A stretch of 21,313 nt of DNA, from the NCBI GenBank assembly GCA_013812265.1, contig JACCTQ010000097.1:1-21313 (forward strand), written 5' to 3'. This DNA is from Actinomycetota bacterium. GTDB taxonomy: Bacteria > Actinomycetota > Thermoleophilia > Gaiellales > Gaiellaceae. The position numbers and the translations under genes were made by a program. The notes under the pieces were generated by a model. The model was not told where the DNA came from. It saw only the letters and a program-made list of their open reading frames with translations, and did not search any database. Positions 16,387 through 21,313 of this stretch are shown in pieces (positions within the stretch are counted from its first letter, which is position 1; the number at the start of each line of letters is the position of its first letter).

Positions 16387-16398
16387 ACCGGAACCGTA
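16387..16398 (-). promoter_or_regulatory. putative -10 element (TACGGT), leaderless start
   Basis: On the minus strand TACGGT (16398-16393) is followed by six bases and then the ATG of the secreted repeat protein at 16386. The PLP-enzyme gene ends at 16405, only 18 bases upstream, so this promoter would sit right at its 3' end. Read-through from that gene is also possible. Confidence 0.35.
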
Positions 16399-16404
16399 GC
16401 GCCC

Positions 16405-17424
16405 TCAGCCGCCGGGAAGCGCCTGCTCGAGGTCAGCCCACAGCTCGTCCACCGGTTCCAGTCCGACGCTCAGCCGAACGAGCTGCTCCGGGACGCGGTC
16501 GCCCTCCCAGCGGCGGCGCGTCTCGAGGACGGAGTGCACCCCGCCGAGGCTCGTCGCGTTCTTGATCAGGTGCGTGGAGGTCTCTACCGACCGAGCGGCC
16601 TCCGCTCCTCCGGCGACGTCGAACGAGAGTAGGCCGCCGAAGCCGCTTCGCATGTAGCGGGCGGCCCGTTCGTCGCCGAGCCCGGGATAGCGAACGCGCT
16701 CGACTGCGGGGTGCGCCTGCAACCGGCGGGCGACCTCGAGCGCGCTCGCCGACTGGCGCTCGACACGGACGGTCAGGGTCTGGAGGCCGCGAAGCAACAG
16801 CCACGCGGGATCCGGCGCGGCAACCACCCCGGTGTGACCGCGAAACTCCAGCAACCGCCGGTGATCGTCTTCCGAACGGCAAACGGCCACTCCGAGGAGG
16901 ACGTCCGAGTGTCCGCCCAGGTACTTCGTGGCGCTGTGGACGACGATGTCGGCGCCGTGCTCGAGCGGCCGGAGGAGTACCGGAGTGGCGGCGGTCGCGT
17001 CCACGACCACGCGCGCCTCCTGGGCGTGGGCGGCCTCGACGCTCGCCGCGAGGTCGGGAAAGCTGAGCAGCGGATTGGACGGCGTCTCCAGCCAGACGAG
17101 CTGGACGCCCTCGGGCGGTGGGCCGGTCTGGTCGAACTCCACGACGTCGACCCCCCAGCGTGTGAGCTCCGTCCGGAAGAGCCGTTCGACACCGTAGTAG
17201 GCGCCGTCTGCAAGGGCAATCCGGGCGCCGGGCTCGAGCAGCCCGAGAATCACGCTCGTCACGGCGCCCATCCCGGACGAGAACAGGAGCGCTCGTCCCC
17301 CGTCGAGCTCGCCGAGCGCCTGCTCCGCCTCCACGCCGGTCGGATGCGCGTAACGCTGGTAGAAGAACTGGCCCGGCTCACCCTCCCGGTACGGCCAGAT
17401 CGTCGAGCGGTCGACCGGCTCCAC
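16405..17424 (-). CDS. trans-sulfuration PLP-dependent enzyme (cystathionine gamma-synthase/lyase type)
   Basis: Cys/Met-metabolism PLP enzyme, fold type I. PLP-binding Lys is K167 in HSATKYLGGHSD. Also seen are FYQRYAHPTG (the phosphate-binding Y-x-R), SSGMGAVTSV, the LVWLETPSNPLL segment, NATSLGGVHSVLE and RLSVGLEPVDELW. It has 339 residues, shorter than the usual 380-400. The N-terminus lacks about 20-40 residues that in tetrameric family members reach into the neighbouring active site. An in-frame stop just upstream of GTG 17424 rules out a longer start. Whether it is a synthase, beta-lyase or gamma-lyase cannot be decided from sequence alone. It diverges from the carboxylase beta gene, 29 bases away. 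TACAGT lies six bases before the GTG. Confidence 0.88.
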   Translation of the reverse strand: MEPVDRSTIWPYREGEPGQFFYQRYAHPTGVEAEQALGELDGGRALLFSSGMGAVTSVILGLLEPGARIALADGAYYGVERLFRTELTRWGVDVVEFDQTGPPPEGVQLVWLETPSNPLLSFPDLAASVEAAHAQEARVVVDATAATPVLLRPLEHGADIVVHSATKYLGGHSDVLLGVAVCRSEDDHRRLLEFRGHTGVVAAPDPAWLLLRGLQTLTVRVERQSASALEVARRLQAHPAVERVRYPGLGDERAARYMRSGFGGLLSFDVAGGAEAARSVETSTHLIKNATSLGGVHSVLETRRRWEGDRVPEQLVRLSVGLEPVDELWADLEQALPGG

Positions 17425-17453
17425 GACCCGACTGTACTAGTCTCCTCGTCGCT
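17425..17453. promoter_or_regulatory. 29-base divergent promoter region
   Basis: On the minus strand TACAGT (17436-17431), six bases, then the GTG of the PLP enzyme. On the plus strand TGTACTAG (17433-17440) is an extended -10-like element, 13 bases before the carboxylase ATG, and no Shine-Dalgarno sequence is visible (CTCCTCGTCGCT precedes the ATG). The two elements overlap, so the promoters may compete. Confidence 0.4.
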
Positions 17454-19019
17454 ATGGCCACGACCGAACGCGGCACGAACGAGAAGCTCGAGCAGCTCCG
17501 CCGTCTCCAGGACGAGGCCAGGCACGCGGGCAGCGAGAAGGCTGTCGAGCGACACCGGGCGAAGGGGAAGCTGCTCGCGCGCGAGCGGCTGGAGAGGCTG
17601 CTCGACGAGGGCTCGTTCGTGGAGCTCGACCGCTACGTTCGCCATCGCAACCCCGAGTTCGGGATGATGGAACGGCGCCCCTACGGCGACGCCGTGGTCA
17701 CCGGGTACGGCGAGATCTTCGGCCGCAAGGTCTTCGTGTTCTCGCAGGACTTCACCGTCTTTGGCGGGTCTCTGTCGGAGGTCTTCGCCGAGAAGATCTG
17801 CAAGGTGATGGACCTGGCGGCCAAGTACGGCTGTCCTGTGATCGGGATCAACGACTCCGGCGGAGCGCGGATCCAGGAGGGCGTCGTCTCGCTCGCCGGC
17901 TACGCCGAGATCTTCTGGCGGAACGTCCAGTCCTCGGGAGTCATCCCGCAGATCAGCCTGGTCATGGGCCCCTGCGCGGGCGGCGCCGTCTACTCGCCCG
18001 CCATGACCGACTTCGTGCTCATGGTCGAGGGCGATTCGTACATGTTCATCACCGGGCCCGACGTCGTGAAGACCGTGACCGGAGAGGAGGTCACCTTCGA
18101 GGAGCTCGGCGGCGCGGCGACACATGCCGCACGCTCCGGCGTCGCGCATTTCGCAGCCCCGGACGAGGAGTCATGCCTGGACGACGCGCGCTACCTGCTG
18201 TCCTTCCTGCCGCAGAACAACCTCGATCCGCCGCCTTTCAACGAGCCGGCCGATCCCCCAAATCGCGAGGACGCCGAGCTCGACTCGGTGATTCCCGACA
18301 ATCCGAACAAGCCGTACGACATGAAGAGCGTGATCGGCAGGGTCGTGGACGACGGCGAGTTCCTCGAGGTGCACGAACGCTTCGCGGAGAACATCGTGTG
18401 CGGGTTCGCGCGCCTCGGCGGTTACGCCATCGGCGTGGTGGGCAACCAGCCGAAGGCGCTCGCGGGGGTTCTGGACATCGACTCCTCCGTCAAGGCCGGC
18501 CGCTTCGTCCGCACCTGCGACGCGTTCAACATTCCCCTGCTGACCTTCGTGGACGTGCCGGGCTTTCTCCCGGGTACGGCCCAGGAGTGGGGCGGGATCA
18601 TCCGACACGGCGCGAAACTCCTCTACGCCTACGCGGAGGCGACGGTGCCGAAGCTCGCTGTGATCACTCGCAAGGCCTACGGCGGCGCCTACGACGTCAT
18701 GAGCTCGAAGCACATCCGCGCCGACTTCAATTTCGCCTGGCCCACCGCAGAGGTGGCCGTGATGGGGCCAGAGGGTGCGGTGAACATCATCTTTCGCCAG
18801 GAGATCGAGGAGGCGGACGATCCGGAGGCCCGGCGCGCCGAGCTGATCGAGGAGTACAAGGAGCGCTTCGCGAACCCCTTCTCAGCCGCGGAGCGCGGCT
18901 ACGTGGACGAGGTCATCGAGCCGCGGCGGACGAGGCCCGTGCTCGTCAACGCTCTGCAAACCGCCATGACGAAGCGGGAGCGCCGCCCACCGCGCAAGCA
19001 CGGCAACATCCCGCTTTGA
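17454..19019 (+). CDS. pccB: acyl-CoA carboxylase beta subunit, propionyl-CoA type
   Basis: Carboxyltransferase subunit of a biotin-dependent acyl-CoA carboxylase, 521 residues, the normal length. The N-terminal crotonase-like half has VIGINDSGGARIQEG (oxyanion hole, 136-143) and MGPCAGGAVYSPA. The C-terminal half has FVDVPGFLPGTAQEW, the second oxyanion hole AYGGAYDVMSSKH, and MGPEGAVNIIF. D414 in GGAYDVM aligns with Asp422 of Streptomyces coelicolor PccB, which favours propionyl-CoA over acetyl-CoA. It ends in the family's typical KHGNIPL. The biotin carboxylase gene starts 822 bases downstream, so the two probably form one complex. Likely roles are propionate and odd-chain catabolism, or methylmalonyl-CoA supply. 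Confidence 0.95.
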   Translation: MATTERGTNEKLEQLRRLQDEARHAGSEKAVERHRAKGKLLARERLERLLDEGSFVELDRYVRHRNPEFGMMERRPYGDAVVTGYGEIFGRKVFVFSQDFTVFGGSLSEVFAEKICKVMDLAAKYGCPVIGINDSGGARIQEGVVSLAGYAEIFWRNVQSSGVIPQISLVMGPCAGGAVYSPAMTDFVLMVEGDSYMFITGPDVVKTVTGEEVTFEELGGAATHAARSGVAHFAAPDEESCLDDARYLLSFLPQNNLDPPPFNEPADPPNREDAELDSVIPDNPNKPYDMKSVIGRVVDDGEFLEVHERFAENIVCGFARLGGYAIGVVGNQPKALAGVLDIDSSVKAGRFVRTCDAFNIPLLTFVDVPGFLPGTAQEWGGIIRHGAKLLYAYAEATVPKLAVITRKAYGGAYDVMSSKHIRADFNFAWPTAEVAVMGPEGAVNIIFRQEIEEADDPEARRAELIEEYKERFANPFSAAERGYVDEVIEPRRTRPVLVNALQTAMTKRERRPPRKHGNIPL

Positions 19020-19040
19020 CCCGCCGTAAATCTTCCCCCC

Positions 19041-19055
19041 GGGGCCTTCGGCCCC
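19041..19055 (+). terminator. GC hairpin after the carboxylase beta gene
   Basis: GGGGCC (19041-19046), loop TTC, GGCCCC (19050-19055), 22 bases after the beta-subunit stop. No T-run follows. It may weaken read-through to the small gene and the alpha subunit, or simply protect the mRNA end. Confidence 0.4.
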
Positions 19056-19084
19056 TCGCCCCCGATGTGGACCGTAGCGAAGAA

Positions 19085-19303
19085 ATGCGCGCGGATGTGA
19101 AACAGAATCGTGCCAAGATTGCAACAGCGGCCCTCAACATTCATCCCAGGCCCACGGCGGCGGAGGAGCGGGCGATACGCGTGGCTATCGCGGGCCTGAC
19201 GGCGCCCGCGATCCCTCCGGCGTATTCGAGCCGCTGGCGTGAGCGCGGGCTACGGGAGAACGCCGGCGCCGAGTCAGGCTACGGCTCGCCCGCCGCAGAA
19301 TAG
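19085..19303 (+). CDS. small protein, possible carboxylase epsilon-like subunit
   Basis: 72 codons from ATG 19085 (GTG 19097 is an alternative). The ORF is coherent and not Arg/Ser-rich: ALNIHPRPTAAEERAIRVAIAGL, then PPAYSSRWRERGLREN. The layout, Pro-Thr-x2-Glu followed by an amphipathic helix and a Trp-containing tail, resembles the small epsilon subunits (AccE/PccE) found beside actinobacterial carboxylase beta genes. Identity is low, so this is a guess supported mainly by position between the beta and alpha subunit genes. The last 30 bases overlap the convergent pgsA gene. The upstream GAAGAA is only a weak ribosome-binding site. Confidence 0.5.
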   Translation: MRADVKQNRAKIATAALNIHPRPTAAEERAIRVAIAGLTAPAIPPAYSSRWRERGLRENAGAESGYGSPAAE

Positions 19304-19819
19304 GCGCGTTGCGACTCGGGCGTAATCGAGTCCAGAGACCCACGTCAGGACGAGCGCTACGAGGAGGGCCCACCACGCGATGGAGTCGTCCCACGCCCCG
19401 GCGGCCGCGAACCCTCCGACGGCAGCCGCTGTCGCTTGCGACCACGTCTTCAGCTTGGCGAGATCGCGCGCCTGGATCACGACGCCACGCTCGATGGCCG
19501 CGAGTCGGAGCCCCGAGACGAGAAACTCCCGGGCCACGATCGCGGCCACCATCCATCCAGGGAAGACCCTCTCGTCGATCAGGACCACGAGCACGGCGAT
19601 GACCAGGATCTTGTCGGCGACGGGGTCGAGAAGCGACCCGAGCGGCGACGTCCTGCCGCCCTTTCGCGCAATTCGCCCGTCGAACCAGTCGGTCGCCATC
19701 GCGACGATGAAGAGCGCCGTGGCCCAGTACTCGTTCCGGTTGAAATCCCATTCGTAGAGCAGCACCACGAACGGCACGGCGGCTGCGCGCGCGACGGTGA
19801 GCTGGTCGGCAAGAGTCAT
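19274..19819 (-). CDS. pgsA: CDP-diacylglycerol-glycerol-3-phosphate 3-phosphatidyltransferase
   Basis: Integral membrane enzyme that makes phosphatidylglycerol phosphate from CDP-diacylglycerol and glycerol 3-phosphate. The CDP-alcohol phosphatidyltransferase signature is complete: D44-x2-D47-G-x2-A51-R52-x8-G61-x3-D65-x3-D69. It has 181 residues with several hydrophobic segments (about 9-22, 32-43, 71-80, 88-105, 122-135 and 140-155). I take ATG 19819 (MTLADQLTVARAAAVPFVVL), the usual PgsA start. A longer frame reaching 19924 would run into the biotin carboxylase gene. It is divergent from that gene with a 22-base gap. TATTCT lies eight bases before the ATG. Other alcohol acceptors, such as inositol phosphate, are less likely given the LTVARA start. 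Confidence 0.92.
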   Translation of the reverse strand: MTLADQLTVARAAAVPFVVLLYEWDFNRNEYWATALFIVAMATDWFDGRIARKGGRTSPLGSLLDPVADKILVIAVLVVLIDERVFPGWMVAAIVAREFLVSGLRLAAIERGVVIQARDLAKLKTWSQATAAAVGGFAAAGAWDDSIAWWALLVALVLTWVSGLDYARVATRLFCGGRAVA

Positions 19820-19841
19820 GCTCGGGGAGAATAAGCCTCTC
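19820..19841. promoter_or_regulatory. 22-base divergent gap, pgsA and biotin carboxylase
   Basis: Minus strand: TATTCT (19833-19828), eight bases, then the pgsA ATG. Plus strand: GGGGAG (19824-19829) is a possible ribosome-binding site for GTG 19842, at a rather long 12-base spacing. Any plus-strand promoter for the biotin carboxylase would have to lie inside pgsA. Confidence 0.35.
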
Positions 19842-21313
19842 GTGGCTCCGTTCTCGAAAGTGCTCGTCGCGAACCGCGGCGAGATCGCCATCCGCGTCTT
19901 CCGCACGCTCCGCGAGCTGGGCATCGGGACGGTGGCCGTTTACTCAGAGGCTGACCGGGCCGCGCTGCACGTCTCGTACGCCGATGAGGCCTACCTGCTC
20001 GGGCCGGGCGCTCCCGGAGAGAGCTACCTCAACCCGGAGCGGATCCTCGAGGCGGCGAGGCGGGCGGGCGCGGAGGCGATTCACCCCGGCTACGGCTTCC
20101 TCGCGGAGAACGCCGGCTTTGCGCGGGTGTGCGCGGAGGTGGGCATCGTCTGGATCGGGCCGCCTCCGGAGGCCATCGACCTGATGGGCTCGAAGATCGC
20201 AGCTCGCGACCGCATGCGCGCCGCCGGAGTTCCGATCATCCCCGGAACGACGGAGCCCGTCGACTCGGTCGACGAGATCGTCGCGCTCGGGGACGAGCAC
20301 GGCTGGCCGCTGGCAATCAAGGCGTCCGCAGGGGGTGGAGGAAAGGGCCTCAAGGTGGTTCGCTCGCCTGACGAGGCCGAGCGCGCGCTGCAGTCGGCCC
20401 AGCGCGAGGGCGCCTCGTACTTCGCGGACGCAACCGTTTACGTCGAGCGGTTTCTCGAGGACCCGCGGCACGTGGAGATCCAGGTGCTCGCCGATCGCCA
20501 CGGGAACGTGGTTCACCTGGGAGAACGCGATTGCACGATTCAGCGGCGGCACCAAAAACTCGTCGAGGAGACGCCGTCGCCTGCCGTCGACCCGGCGCTC
20601 CGCGAGCGCATCGGCGCGATTGCGGTCGAGGCCGCACGCGCGGTCGGCTACGAAAGCGCGGGCACGATCGAAGGCTTGCTCTCACGCGAGGGTGACTACT
20701 ACTTCCTCGAGATGAACACGCGGATACAGGTCGAGCACACCGTCACGGAACTCGTGACCGGCGTCGATCTCGTCCGCGAGCAGGTCCTGATCGCCGCCGG
20801 CGAGCCGCTCTCGATCGAGCAGGCGACGTTGTCTTTCGCGGGCCACGCGATTGAATGCCGCATCAACGCCGAGGACGCGGCGAACGGCTTCCGGCCCGGG
20901 CCTGGAACGATCACCGCCTACCGCGAGCCCTCGGGCCCCGGGGTGCGTGTCGACTCGGGCGTCGTCGAGGGTTCTGAGGTCTCGGGTCTCTACGATCCGA
21001 TGATCGCGAAGCTTTGCGTGCTCGGTCGCGATCGCGAGCACGCCCGGCGCCGCATGCTCCGTGCGCTCGACGAGTTCGTGATCGAGGGCGTTCCGAGCTT
21101 GCTCGGCTTCCACCGCGCCCTTCTCTCCCACCCGTGTTTCATCGCCGGGGAGACATGCCACGGCCTCGTCGAGTCCGAGCTGACGGCGAAGGCCGCGGCC
21201 GAGTCAGCGCCGTCCCGCCGGCGACCGACGCCTCGCGCAGCCGTCGGGCTGCGCGAGCGAGTCTTGCCCGTCGAGGTGGATGGGCGGCGCTTCGAGGTGC
21301 GCCTGCCGGAGGC
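19842..21313 (+). CDS. accA: acyl-CoA carboxylase alpha subunit (biotin carboxylase), 3' partial
   Basis: Biotin carboxylase domain of an acetyl/propionyl-CoA carboxylase; carboxylates biotin using ATP and bicarbonate. The frame is open to the right edge after 490 codons. The start is GTG 19842 (MAPFSKVLVANRGEIAIRVF). Motifs: IHPGYGFLAEN, ATP-grasp loop KASAGGGGKGLKVV (K160), HVEIQVLADRHG, LGERDCTIQRRHQKLVEE, and catalytic EMNTRIQVEHTVTE (290-303). After the biotin carboxylase C-domain a short linker (ESAPSRRRPTPRAA) leads to RVLPVEVDGRRFEVRLPE, the beginning of a biotin carrier region. So this is the fused AccA/PccA type, and the carrier Lys should lie beyond the window. The partner is the beta subunit upstream. 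The symbol follows actinobacterial use. Confidence 0.96.
   Translation, partial: MAPFSKVLVANRGEIAIRVFRTLRELGIGTVAVYSEADRAALHVSYADEAYLLGPGAPGESYLNPERILEAARRAGAEAIHPGYGFLAENAGFARVCAEVGIVWIGPPPEAIDLMGSKIAARDRMRAAGVPIIPGTTEPVDSVDEIVALGDEHGWPLAIKASAGGGGKGLKVVRSPDEAERALQSAQREGASYFADATVYVERFLEDPRHVEIQVLADRHGNVVHLGERDCTIQRRHQKLVEETPSPAVDPALRERIGAIAVEAARAVGYESAGTIEGLLSREGDYYFLEMNTRIQVEHTVTELVTGVDLVREQVLIAAGEPLSIEQATLSFAGHAIECRINAEDAANGFRPGPGTITAYREPSGPGVRVDSGVVEGSEVSGLYDPMIAKLCVLGRDREHARRRMLRALDEFVIEGVPSLLGFHRALLSHPCFIAGETCHGLVESELTAKAAAESAPSRRRPTPRAAVGLRERVLPVEVDGRRFEVRLPE

Noticed and set aside
16711..17667. Plus-strand frame (318 codons) opposite the PLP enzyme
   Set aside because: It overlaps both the PLP enzyme and the carboxylase start and has no family features.

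Overview
The window is high-GC bacterial chromosome, densely packed with housekeeping genes. It is most likely from an actinobacterium, probably a deep-branching class such as Thermoleophilia or Rubrobacteria; this is inferred from gene content and composition, with no marker gene to confirm it. CarD, an AccA-type acyl-CoA carboxylase alpha subunit and a short MutY point to Actinobacteria. The gene order is close to that of Firmicutes. In Bacillus subtilis the run is clpC-radA-disA-yacL-ispD-ispF-gltX-cysE-cysS-mrnC-rlmB-yacP-sigH. Here it reads clpC-radA-disA-carD-ispD-(PHP)-ispF-(regulator/kinase, mutY)-gltX-cysS-rlmB-yacP-sigH. The carD-ispD-ispF-cysS-trmH part is also the mycobacterial order.

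Layout. 1-2961: a Clp N-domain protein (cut by the left edge) and ClpC, closed by a strong hairpin. 3088-5560: radA and disA, overlapping. 5640-7786: a carD promoter with an inverted repeat over the -35 region and a 5' UTR hairpin, then carD, ispD and a PHP-family phosphatase. 7785-8369: two hairpins, then ispF. 8366-10949 (minus strand): histidine kinase, response regulator and mutY, set into the otherwise plus-strand cluster. 11017-14491: an unusually small glutamyl-tRNA synthetase homologue, cysS, rlmB and a YacP-type NYN gene, all overlapping. 14593-15267: a SigH-type sigma factor. 15218-15729 (minus): a frameshifted PD-(D/E)XK endonuclease-family gene. 15779-15851: tRNA-Thr(UGU). 15865-17424 (minus): a small secreted repeat protein and a short trans-sulfuration-type PLP enzyme. 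17454-21313: an acyl/propionyl-CoA carboxylase locus (beta subunit, possible small epsilon-like protein, biotin carboxylase running off the right edge), with pgsA on the opposite strand between the subunits.

The genes cover protein quality control (ClpC), DNA repair and c-di-AMP signalling (RadA, DisA, MutY), isoprenoid precursor synthesis (IspD, IspF), translation (GluRS-like, CysRS, RlmB, tRNA-Thr), transcription control (CarD, SigH, two-component pair), acyl-CoA carboxylation and phospholipid synthesis. I see no mobile element, CRISPR array or phage module. No clearly new multi-gene system is apparent. The most unusual items are the reduced GluRS with an altered HIGH motif, a repeated TANNNT-N6-start arrangement that suggests leaderless mRNAs, the carD control region, and the frameshifted endonuclease gene.
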